From JAQBXX01 sp963925015 (GTDB taxonomy: Bacteria; Pseudomonadota; Gammaproteobacteria; SURF-13), in contig CAWUTX010000113.1 in the NCBI GenBank assembly GCA_963925015.1, positions 1-9,289 of the forward strand: DNA of 9,289 nt, written 5' to 3'. The notes under the pieces were generated by a model. It saw nothing but the letters and a program-made list of their open reading frames with translations, had not been told where the DNA came from and searched no databases. Numbering within the stretch: the stretch's first letter is position 1; every line of letters begins with the position of its first letter. This document shows, in pieces, positions 1-5,775 of this stretch. Made by a program: the position numbers and the translations under genes.

Positions 1-195
1 CAGGGTCAGCGCCGCCGCCTGACGCCCACCCAGGCGCAGCACATTGGTCGCCCCCGGATTGCCGGAGCCGTTCGAGCGTGGATCGGGCAGGCCGAAGAGC
101 TTGCTCACCAGAATCGCGCTGGAGAGCGACCCCGCAAGATAGGCCGCAATCAGGAGGGCGGCAGCGGTGATGATAAAGACGGTGTCCGTAGGCAT
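1..195 (-). CDS. plsY: Glycerol-3-phosphate acyltransferase PlsY, N-terminal part
   Basis: Inner-membrane enzyme that transfers an acyl group from acyl-phosphate to glycerol-3-phosphate, giving lysophosphatidic acid, the first committed step of phospholipid synthesis. Only the first 65 residues are present because the window edge cuts the gene; the family is usually about 200 residues. A hydrophobic segment at residues 5-21 is the first membrane helix. It is followed by GSLSSAILVSKLFG (22-35) and then DPRSNGSGNPGATNVLR (38-54), the family's conserved glycine-rich motif. The ATG at 195 is the only sensible start because the membrane helix begins right after it. No good Shine-Dalgarno precedes it; a 14-bp palindrome lies 9-22 nt upstream. 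It is divergent from folB, and plsY and folB are also neighbours in E. coli. Identification is firm; the rest of the gene cannot be judged. Confidence 0.94.
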   Translation of the reverse strand, partial: MPTDTVFIITAAALLIAAYLAGSLSSAILVSKLFGLPDPRSNGSGNPGATNVLRLGGRQAAALTL

Positions 196-203
196 ACGTT
201 AAT

Positions 204-217
204 TGGAACCGGTTCCA
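204..217. promoter_or_regulatory. 14-bp perfect palindrome upstream of plsY
   Basis: TGGAACCGGTTCCA is a perfect inverted repeat with no spacer, starting 9 nt upstream of the plsY ATG. The position would suit an operator for a dimeric repressor over the plsY leader or promoter. I do not recognise it as the site of a known regulator, and a single 14-bp palindrome can arise by chance. Confidence 0.3.
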
Positions 218-437
218 TGCCCAAGGTCAAGCCCGGCGACGGCCTTCTATTGCTTGGACAGCGGCGGGAGCGAGCGGCACGCTGCACTTGCCGCTCATGG
301 GAAGCAGGCATATAGTGCGGCGTAATAACCCTGAACAGCGGCGTTCGTTTTCCCCATGGCTGATATATCCAGTAAGAGTAGGATAGGTGGAGTGAAACGG
401 AACTCATCATTCACTGGCCATCTGCGGGAAACAAGCC

Positions 438-454
438 GATGGGTTTCACCCATC
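438..454. repeat. Short hairpin in the plsY-folB gap
   Basis: GATGGGT, a 3-nt loop TTC, then ACCCATC form a perfect 7-bp stem. It lies about 115 nt upstream of folB. There is no T-run on either side, so it is not an obvious intrinsic terminator. It may be an operator or leader structure, or chance. Confidence 0.3.
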
Positions 455-568
455 CTAAGCACTATTGCATAGCCTGCCGCATTATCCTCTACAAGTGATT
501 TCATTCTGGCTCGTCCGCGTATAAACTCGCACGTTCCCGTTTTAAGCCGTACACAGGTAGTCACGCCC

Positions 569-925
569 ATGGATATTATTTACCTGCATGATCTGAAGAT
601 CGACGCGGTTATCGGCATTTTCGAGTGGGAGCGGCGCGTGCGGCAGACCATTACGCTCGATCTCGATATGGCGGCGGATATCCGCAAAGCGGCAGCGAGC
701 GACAGCATCGCGGATACGCTGGATTACAAGGCGGTGTCGAAGCGGTTGATCGATTTTGTCGGCCACAGCGAGTTTCATCTGGTGGAGACGATAGCTGAGC
801 GCGTGGCGGACATTGTGCTCACCGAGTTTAACGTCGCCTGGTTGCGTGTGCGCGTGAACAAAAAGGGCGCGGTGCGCGGCGCGATGGACGTGGGTGTGAT
901 TATTGAGCGCGGTGAGCGTCCATGA
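569..925 (+). CDS. folB: Dihydroneopterin aldolase FolB
   Basis: Cytosolic enzyme of folate synthesis that cleaves 7,8-dihydroneopterin to 6-hydroxymethyl-7,8-dihydropterin and glycolaldehyde; family members may also epimerise the substrate. At 118 residues it matches the usual length of about 120. The start MDIIYLHDLKIDAVIGIFEWE carries the family's Glu (E21). The conserved Tyr is at 53 in LDYK, the pterin-anchoring Glu at 73 in LVETIAE, and the catalytic Lys in NKKGAV (98-99). The end DVGVIIERG is also typical. The ATG at 569 is chosen because the family begins almost directly with this strand; its ribosome site is weak (AGGT, 10 nt upstream). The stop overlaps the folK start in ATGA, so the two are co-translated and make consecutive pathway enzymes. 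Confidence 0.96.
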   Translation: MDIIYLHDLKIDAVIGIFEWERRVRQTITLDLDMAADIRKAAASDSIADTLDYKAVSKRLIDFVGHSEFHLVETIAERVADIVLTEFNVAWLRVRVNKKGAVRGAMDVGVIIERGERP

Positions 926-1428
926 CGCGCGTCTACGTCAGCATGGGCAGCAATATCGAGCGCGAGCATAATATCCGCGCTGGCCTCGCCGCGCTGCGCG
1001 AACACTATGGCGCGCTCACCGTGTCATCGGTGTACGACAGCAAGGCGGTGGGTTTTGCCGGTGATGATTTTTACAATCTGGTGGTGGGGTTTGATGCCAC
1101 CGAGGACGTGTATGCGGTGGCACATACGCTGGAGCGCATTGAGCACGAGCAGGGTCGCGCCCGCGGTGCGGCGAGCTTCAATTCGCGCACGCTCGACCTT
1201 GATCTCCTACTCTATGATCACCTCGTGCTACACGAGCCGGGTCTGAAGCTGCCGCGCCCGGATATTTTGAAATACGCCTTTGTGTTGTGGCCGCTGGCGG
1301 AGATCGCCGGGCAATTGCGTCACCCGCAGGATGGGCGCACGTATCAGGAGTTGTGGCAGCGCTTCGATAAAGACCAGCAAAAGCTCGTGCGGGTGAATTT
1401 CCCTGCTGATCTCTCGATGCTGCGGTAA
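922..1428 (+). CDS. folK: 6-hydroxymethyl-7,8-dihydropterin pyrophosphokinase FolK (HPPK)
   Basis: Transfers pyrophosphate from ATP to the FolB product, giving the substrate for dihydropteroate synthase. It has 168 residues against about 160 for the family. Visible motifs are YVSMGSNIERE (5-15), a substrate-loop region VYDSKAVG, FYNLVV (50-55), and SRTLDLDLLLYD (88-99), whose Asp92 and Asp94 should bind the two magnesium ions. LPRPDILKYAFVLWPLAEIAG (110-130) follows. The last block departs from the classical HPR...R.FVL.PL pattern and resembles the variant HPPKs of some gammaproteobacteria. Translation should be coupled to folB through the 4-nt overlap; GGTGAG at 911-916 serves as ribosome site. 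Its stop lies 4 nt from the converging reductase gene. Identification is firm. Confidence 0.94.
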   Translation: MTRVYVSMGSNIEREHNIRAGLAALREHYGALTVSSVYDSKAVGFAGDDFYNLVVGFDATEDVYAVAHTLERIEHEQGRARGAASFNSRTLDLDLLLYDHLVLHEPGLKLPRPDILKYAFVLWPLAEIAGQLRHPQDGRTYQELWQRFDKDQQKLVRVNFPADLSMLR

Positions 1429-1433
1429 GCAGC
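1419..1433. repeat. Small hairpin across the convergent folK/reductase ends
   Basis: GCTGC, loop GGTAA, GCAGC form a 5-bp stem. The folK stop codon is in the loop and the second arm touches the last base of the reductase stop. There is no T-run, so at best it is a weak bidirectional end structure. It may be chance. Confidence 0.25.
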
Positions 1434-2185
1434 TAGGCGTTGATCGAGCGACCGCCGTCGACGGTGATCACCTGGCCGGTGACATAATCGGCATCGCGGA
1501 TCAAATACAGCACCGCGCGCGCAATGTCGCTCGGATTGCCCTGACGTTTAAGCAGTGAACGTGAAATGATGCGCTGCTGTGTGACTTGGTCTATGGTCTC
1601 TGGCCATAAAATGGCGCCGGGAGCGACGGCGTTGACGCGTACCAGAGGCCCAAGCTCGCATGCCAGTGCCTTGGTCAGCATCACGAGGCCCGCCTTGGCC
1701 GTGCTGTACACAGGGTAGGTTTTAAGCGGGCGCTCGGCGTGGATGTCGACGATATTCACAATGCAGCCGCCACTTATTCCGAGCGCACGTGTGGCGGCCT
1801 GCGCAGCGAAGAAAGGCGCGCGCAGATTACTGCCCATAAGCTCACCCCACTGCGCCTCGGTTACTGAGCCTATGGGTGTTGGGTAAAAACTGGATGCGTT
1901 ATTGATCAATACGTCGAGTTTGCCCCAGGCGCTGATCGCGTCCTGCACCATGTGCGTTACCTTGGCGCAGTCTAGCAAGTCGGCCTGCAACAGGACGACA
2001 GAGTTGGCGCGTACCGCGTTGAGTTTTTCCTGTAGCGCATGCGCCGCCTGCTTGGAGTTGCGGTAATGCAATGCCAGGTTCATGCCTTCCGCATGCAGTG
2101 TTTGGGCGAGCACTGTCCCGATGCGCCGCGCCGCGCCAGTGATGAGCACCACTTTCCCGTTCAGGCTGTTTGTATTATTCTGCAT
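1433..2185 (-). CDS. folM: Pteridine reductase, short-chain dehydrogenase (PTR1/FolM type)
   Basis: NADPH-dependent reductase of dihydropterins, with possible dihydrofolate or dihydromonapterin activity. It is a 250-residue single-domain Rossmann protein. TGAARRIG (16-23) is the nucleotide-binding loop in the form typical of pteridine reductases. NNASSFYPTP (95-104) is another family signature. The catalytic residues are Asp147, Tyr160 and Lys164; the spacings of 13 and 17 match the PTR1 triad (Asp181, Tyr194, Lys198), and the Asp replaces the Ser of ordinary SDR enzymes. The end has VTGQVITVDGG. The ATG at 2185 has a good ribosome site, GAGGG, at 2190-2194. It converges on folB-folK, which supports a pterin substrate. 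The symbol follows E. coli FolM; the exact in vivo substrate is inferred. Confidence 0.88.
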   Translation of the reverse strand: MQNNTNSLNGKVVLITGAARRIGTVLAQTLHAEGMNLALHYRNSKQAAHALQEKLNAVRANSVVLLQADLLDCAKVTHMVQDAISAWGKLDVLINNASSFYPTPIGSVTEAQWGELMGSNLRAPFFAAQAATRALGISGGCIVNIVDIHAERPLKTYPVYSTAKAGLVMLTKALACELGPLVRVNAVAPGAILWPETIDQVTQQRIISRSLLKRQGNPSDIARAVLYLIRDADYVTGQVITVDGGRSINA

Positions 2186-2211
2186 CGCACCCTCGTGTTT
2201 TCAGGCCGTTG

Positions 2212-2239
2212 TTCACGGTTAGCGTAACCTATCTATAAT
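2212..2239 (+). promoter_or_regulatory. Predicted sigma-70 promoter for the MidA-type gene
   Basis: TTCACG (2212-2217, four of six consensus bases) and a perfect TATAAT (2234-2239) are separated by 16 nt. The -10 ends only 11 nt before the ATG at 2251, so transcription would start about 3-5 nt upstream of the start codon or at it. No ribosome site precedes that ATG, which fits leaderless or near-leaderless translation. The minus-strand reductase starts 26 nt away, so both promoters must share this short gap. Confidence 0.45.
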
Positions 2240-2250
2240 ATTACCGCCGC

Positions 2251-3435
2251 ATGAATATCACACGCATGGATTTGCCTGCACCGGGGCCGTTTGAGGCTGC
2301 GCACAGCGAGCGTCTGCAGGATATTATCCGGCGCGAGATCGCGGGTGCGGGCGGGCGCATTACCTTTGCGCGCTACATGGAGCTTGCGCTCTACGCCCCC
2401 GGCCTCGGCTACTACAGCGCGGGTTTGCAGAAGTTCGGCGCGGGCGGGGATTTCGTCACCGCCCCGGAAATCTCCCCCTTATTTGCACGCTGTATCGCGC
2501 GTCAGTGTCAGCAGGTGCTGGAGCAGATAGAGCAGGGGAATATTCTGGAGGTGGGTGCGGGCTCCGGCGCGCTGGCGTGTGATGTGCTGAGCGAGTGCGA
2601 GCACCTCGGCTGTCTGCCGCAGCATTATTTTATTCTCGAACTTAGCGCCGAATTACGCGCGCGGCAACGGGATGCGCTGACACAGCGCGTGCCGCACCTC
2701 GCGGAGCGCGTGTGCTGGCTCGACACGCTACCGGAGCGCGGCTTTCACGGTGTGGTGCTCGCCAACGAAGTGCTGGACGCGATGCCGCTGCACCGGGTTC
2801 GCATCGACGGCGACGCCGTTTATGAGTGTTACGTGGGATATGAGGGCGGGTATTTTGTGTGGCGTCACGGCCCCATAATCGATGCCGCGCTGGCCGGGCG
2901 TATCGCCGCCGTGCGCAGTCATGTGCACGATTTGCCGCAGGTGTTTGAGTCGGAGGTGAGTCTCGCTGCGTCCGCATGGATACGCAGCATCGCGGACGTG
3001 ATGGAGCGCGGACTGGTGCTGTTGATCGACTACGGCCACGCACGTAACGAGTTGTATCACGCGCAGCGCGCGGACGGCACACTGTTGTGCCACTACCGTC
3101 ACCGCACGCACGCTGACCCGCTGATACTCACCGGCTTGCAGGATATTACCGCGCAGGTCGATTTCACCGCCGTGGCCGAGGCCGCGCACGACGCCGGTCT
3201 CACCGTTGCGGGTTACACCACGCAGGCGCATTTTCTGCTCGCCTGCGGCCTGATGGAGATGGCGGCCGATGCCGATGCGAGTGATGCGGCCACGTATCTG
3301 CCGCTGATGCAGCAGGTCAAAAAACTCACCCAGCCGGATGAAATGGGTGAAACATTCAAGGTCATTGCGCTTACACGCGGCATCAATGCCCCGTTGCGTG
3401 GTTTTGCGCTGATGGACTATCGCGGCAGGTTGTAG
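2251..3435 (+). CDS. SAM-dependent methyltransferase, MidA/NDUFAF7 family
   Basis: Member of the COG1565 family. The eukaryotic relative NDUFAF7 (MidA in Dictyostelium) methylates an arginine of the complex I subunit NDUFS2; the bacterial target is not established. It has 394 residues, near the usual family length. Motifs in order: RYMELALYAPGLGYYS (41-56), GGDFVTAPEISP (65-76), the SAM-binding loop ILEVGAGSGAL (98-108), acidic strand end FILELS (127-132), NEVLDAMP (172-179), LLIDYGHARNELYH (257-270), and DITAQVDFT (298-305). The ATG at 2251 is the first in frame; ATG 2266 is an alternative, and neither has a ribosome site. Its final 19 nt overlap the end of cca on the other strand. The family is clear; the substrate is unknown. 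Confidence 0.9.
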   Translation: MNITRMDLPAPGPFEAAHSERLQDIIRREIAGAGGRITFARYMELALYAPGLGYYSAGLQKFGAGGDFVTAPEISPLFARCIARQCQQVLEQIEQGNILEVGAGSGALACDVLSECEHLGCLPQHYFILELSAELRARQRDALTQRVPHLAERVCWLDTLPERGFHGVVLANEVLDAMPLHRVRIDGDAVYECYVGYEGGYFVWRHGPIIDAALAGRIAAVRSHVHDLPQVFESEVSLAASAWIRSIADVMERGLVLLIDYGHARNELYHAQRADGTLLCHYRHRTHADPLILTGLQDITAQVDFTAVAEAAHDAGLTVAGYTTQAHFLLACGLMEMAADADASDAATYLPLMQQVKKLTQPDEMGETFKVIALTRGINAPLRGFALMDYRGRL

Positions 3436-4646
3436 GGCGCTAGCACCTGGCGTATGGCCAGGATGCGCAATTGGCGCAGTTCGCGCGCGATGGCCTCACC
3501 GTTGAAGCCCTGCTCCAGCAGCGGCCGCACGTCTACGACCGCGCAGGCCGTAAAGGCCTTGCGAAAAATATCTGCCTGCGGGTAGGGCCGGTCTTCATGG
3601 CCGGTGCGGCCGCGCGCGTCGGCCTCGCAGGCGAGCAGAAATTGTTCGAAACGCTGCGGACGGCGGAAGGCGTCCAGCTCCTCCAGTTTTTTCAGCAATG
3701 TGTCAGACCTCAGTTCGGCAGCGCGGTGAAAATCACCATGATATCGGGCGGCTAGAACGGCGAGGTCGCGGTAATCGTTGGGGATGCGAAATCGCGTGCA
3801 GATATTCCTGACCAGCTCCACGCTGCGCGCCTCGTGACCTATGTGTCGCGGCCATTGTTCTTGTGGCGTGACGCCCTTGCCCAGGTCATGCACCAGCGCG
3901 GCGAAGCGCACACAGGTGTCGGCGGACAGGCGCACGGCCTGTTCCAGCACCATCATGGTGTGCAGGCCGGTGTCGATTTCCGGATGATGCTTTTCCGGTT
4001 GCGGCACGCCGTAGAGGCGTTCGATCTCGGGGAATAATTTTTCCATCGCGCGGCAGGCGCGCAGCACTGCAAAAAAATGCACGGGGGTTTTCTCGGCGAG
4101 GGCGCGCTCCAGTTCCGCCCACACGCGTTCGGGTACGAGGGCGTCCACTTCGCCGCTTTCCGTCATGCGGCCCATCAGCGCGTTAGTTTCGTCGGCCACA
4201 CGGAAGTCGGCGAAGCGCGCGGCGAAGCGCGCGACACGCAGGATGCGCACCGGATCTTCGGCAAATGCAGGCGAGACGTGGCGCAGGATTTTATTTTTAA
4301 TATCCTGCGCGCCGTTGTAGGGGTCGGTGAGAGTGCCGTGCTCATCCATCGCGATGGCGTTGATGGTGAGGTCGCGCCGCTGGAGGTCTTGTTCCAGTGT
4401 CACGTCGGGCGCGGCGTGGACGGCAAAGCCTTTATAGCCGGGCGCGGTCTTGCGTTCGGTGCGCGCCAGCGCATATTCCTCGTGCGTGGCGGGATGCAGA
4501 AATACCGGGAAGTCCGCGCCGACCAGTTTGAAGCCGCGCGCCTCCATCTCGGCGGGCGTGGCGCCGACCACCACCCAGTCGTGATCCTGCACCGGCAGGC
4601 CCATGAGATTGTCGCGTACTGCGCCGCCCACCTGGTATATCTTCAT
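3417..4646 (-). CDS. cca: Multifunctional CCA-adding tRNA nucleotidyltransferase with HD domain
   Basis: Adds or repairs the 3' CCA end of tRNA using CTP and ATP. In E. coli the HD domain also gives 2',3'-cyclic phosphodiesterase, 2'-nucleotidase and phosphatase activity. It has 409 residues, against 412 in E. coli. The head domain has GGAVRD (7-12) and the metal-binding DHD (Asp21, Asp23). RRDLTINAIA (90-99) and EDPVRILRVARFAARF (130-145) follow as class II motifs. The HD motif HDLGKG is at 253-258, preceded by HH at 220-221 and H229. The frame stays open upstream to 4967, but all family members start at MKIYxVGGAVRD, so ATG 4646 is used. It starts 5 nt after the stop of the upstream NAD-binding gene, so the two are probably co-transcribed and coupled. 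There is only a weak TGAG ribosome site. Confidence 0.96.
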   Translation of the reverse strand: MKIYQVGGAVRDNLMGLPVQDHDWVVVGATPAEMEARGFKLVGADFPVFLHPATHEEYALARTERKTAPGYKGFAVHAAPDVTLEQDLQRRDLTINAIAMDEHGTLTDPYNGAQDIKNKILRHVSPAFAEDPVRILRVARFAARFADFRVADETNALMGRMTESGEVDALVPERVWAELERALAEKTPVHFFAVLRACRAMEKLFPEIERLYGVPQPEKHHPEIDTGLHTMMVLEQAVRLSADTCVRFAALVHDLGKGVTPQEQWPRHIGHEARSVELVRNICTRFRIPNDYRDLAVLAARYHGDFHRAAELRSDTLLKKLEELDAFRRPQRFEQFLLACEADARGRTGHEDRPYPQADIFRKAFTACAVVDVRPLLEQGFNGEAIARELRQLRILAIRQVLAPYNLPR

Positions 4647-4651
4647 GGCGC

Positions 4652-5611
4652 TCAGTTGCGGTCGGCGTGACTGCGATATGCGAAATAGCGCGCCTTGCTG
4701 CCGGGGTGCGCAAGATAACCCGGCACGACTGCTTCCAGCGCCGTCGGCGTGATGTGCAGCGCGGCGGGAAATCCATCGTGGCAAACGCTGTCCACCTGCA
4801 GAGACAGGTAGTTGTCGCGCGAAAAAGGTTTGCCCGGTAGATATTCGAACAGGCGCGCCTGCAGACGCGAGAGGCCGTCGCTTAATCGCAGCACGCGGCG
4901 CTTCACGCCCAGCACGCGTGCGGTGTATTCCACCAACTGTTGCAGTGTGTACACCTGCGGGCCGCACAGGTCATAACGCTGGCCGTAGGTGTGAAAGTCC
5001 TGCAACGCGCGCACGAAGGCCTCGACCACATCCTCCACGTAGACCGGCGCAAGGCGCGCATCGGGGCAGGCCAGCGGGAAGACGAGCGGCATGCGCCGCA
5101 GCAGCGCGGCGAAGCGGTTGATGAAGCTGTCGCCCGGGCCGAAGATGACGGAAGGCCGGAAGCTGGTGACGTGCAGGTCGGGTGCGGCGTGCAGCAGGTC
5201 TTCGCCCGCGCCCTTGGTGCGCAGATAGACGCTGGGCGCGGTGCGCGCGTTTGCGTTGAGTGCGCTCATGTGCAGCACGCGCTCAATGCCGCACGCGAGA
5301 CAGGCGCGCACGATCTTGCCCGGCAGATCGACATGCGCGGCGCGAAAGCCGCTGCCGTCGCGGCCATTCTCGTTGAGTATACCCACCAGGTTGATGACCA
5401 CATCGCAGCCGATGAATTGTTCGGCTAGCACGCGCAGATTGTGGATGTCGGCCTCGATGAGATCGAGTGTGTGCAGCACGAGCAGGTCGCGGTGACGCTC
5501 GCGGTGGCGTACCAGCAGACGCACGCGGTAGCCCAGTTCAACCAGGCGGCGAGAGAGGTGATGTCCGACAAAACCGGTGCCGCCCAGTATGCAAATTGTT
5601 TTCAGTTTCAC
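4652..5611 (-). CDS. NAD(P)-binding NDUFA9-like protein (atypical SDR, COG0702)
   Basis: Extended or atypical short-chain dehydrogenase of the type often annotated as complex I NDUFA9-like protein or NAD-dependent epimerase; substrate and bacterial role are unknown. It has 319 residues. The Rossmann loop GGTGFVG is at 10-16. The following ends of strands are basic (LLVRHRERHRDLLVL), which suggests NADP(H). INLVGIL (73-79), the HMSALNA strand with Ser117, and YLRTK (Tyr129, Lys133) sit where the SDR active site lies. FRPSVIFGPGD (151-161) and PVYVEDVVEAF (189-199) are typical of the group. GTG at 5611 is chosen: it has AGGA at 5619-5622 seven nt upstream and gives the usual VKLKTICILGG beginning. 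ATG 5635 would add 8 residues without a good ribosome site. It lies 5 nt before cca and after slt, with a repeat between. Confidence 0.85.
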   Translation of the reverse strand: MKLKTICILGGTGFVGHHLSRRLVELGYRVRLLVRHRERHRDLLVLHTLDLIEADIHNLRVLAEQFIGCDVVINLVGILNENGRDGSGFRAAHVDLPGKIVRACLACGIERVLHMSALNANARTAPSVYLRTKGAGEDLLHAAPDLHVTSFRPSVIFGPGDSFINRFAALLRRMPLVFPLACPDARLAPVYVEDVVEAFVRALQDFHTYGQRYDLCGPQVYTLQQLVEYTARVLGVKRRVLRLSDGLSRLQARLFEYLPGKPFSRDNYLSLQVDSVCHDGFPAALHITPTALEAVVPGYLAHPGSKARYFAYRSHADRN

Positions 5612-5618
5612 ACGGTTT

Positions 5619-5622
5619 TCCT
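5619..5622 (-). promoter_or_regulatory. Ribosome binding site selecting the GTG start at 5611
   Basis: On the minus strand AGGA is followed by AAACCGT and then GTG. The 7-nt spacing is near ideal, whereas the alternative ATG at 5635 is preceded by an AT-rich stretch without purine-rich complementarity to 16S rRNA. Confidence 0.55.
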
Positions 5623-5659
5623 GGTATTTGCTCATGAGTTCATTATTAATGGCTACATA

Positions 5660-5775
5660 TCCTACACGTTCCCGCCTCCTGTTGAGGGGGCGGGACAGGG
5701 TGGGGGTAGTGTAAACAGGGTTTGCCTCAGGAGACACCCTGTCAGCAGTGTATTCTTACTTTGTGTCTCCTGAGG
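5660..5775 (-). repeat. Composite intergenic repeat, copy 1 (behind slt)
   Basis: Reading in the slt direction, the element starts with the inverted-repeat arm CCTCAGGAGACAC (5775-5763), inside the slt coding end. A 25-nt loop containing the slt stop follows, then the perfect second arm GTGTCTCCTGAGG (5737-5725). A short spacer ending in CTGTTTA leads to a GC-rich block (5709-5685) whose 25 bases are identical to 9214-9238. This block pairs with what follows as a 9-bp hairpin (arms 5686-5694 and 5671-5679, one G-T wobble, 6-nt loop). There is no transposase and no U-run. It resembles a non-autonomous or REP-like element that may protect mRNA ends. The outer border near 5660 is approximate. 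Confidence 0.75.

Larger units (their letters stand above)
196..568. other. Divergent plsY-folB intergenic region, no gene recognised
   Basis: This 373-nt stretch has no convincing gene. A minus-strand open frame at 295-570 (91 residues) resembles no family I know, lacks a clear ribosome site and would overlap the folB start. No tRNA T-loop or rRNA motif is visible. It does contain a 14-bp palindrome (204-217) and a 7-bp hairpin (438-454). A TATAAA at 520-525 could be a -10 element for folB, but I see no matching -35. AGGT at 555-558 is a weak ribosome site 10 nt before the folB ATG. Base composition looks less GC-rich than the coding flanks, as expected for a control region. Confidence 0.6.

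Noticed and set aside
329..345. CCCTGAACA followed by GC-rich bases, resembling the repeat loop at 9235-9243
   Set aside because: Only about nine bases match, there is no GC stem and no CTACCCCC block, so a third repeat copy is not supported.
295..570. Minus-strand open frame (91 residues) in the plsY-folB gap
   Set aside because: No known motif, no clear ribosome site, and it would start across the folB ATG.
4077..4670. Plus-strand open frame (197 residues) opposite cca
   Set aside because: It lies fully within the antisense of cca motifs, has no family resemblance and is Gly/His/Arg-rich as shadow frames usually are.
4647..4967. N-terminal extension of cca (107 residues)
   Set aside because: It overlaps the end of the NDUFA9-like gene in another frame and precedes the invariant start of the Cca family.
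5612..5737. N-terminal extension of the NDUFA9-like gene
   Set aside because: It would translate the GC-rich repeat, places extra residues before the Rossmann strand, and a GTG with a good ribosome site exists at 5611.
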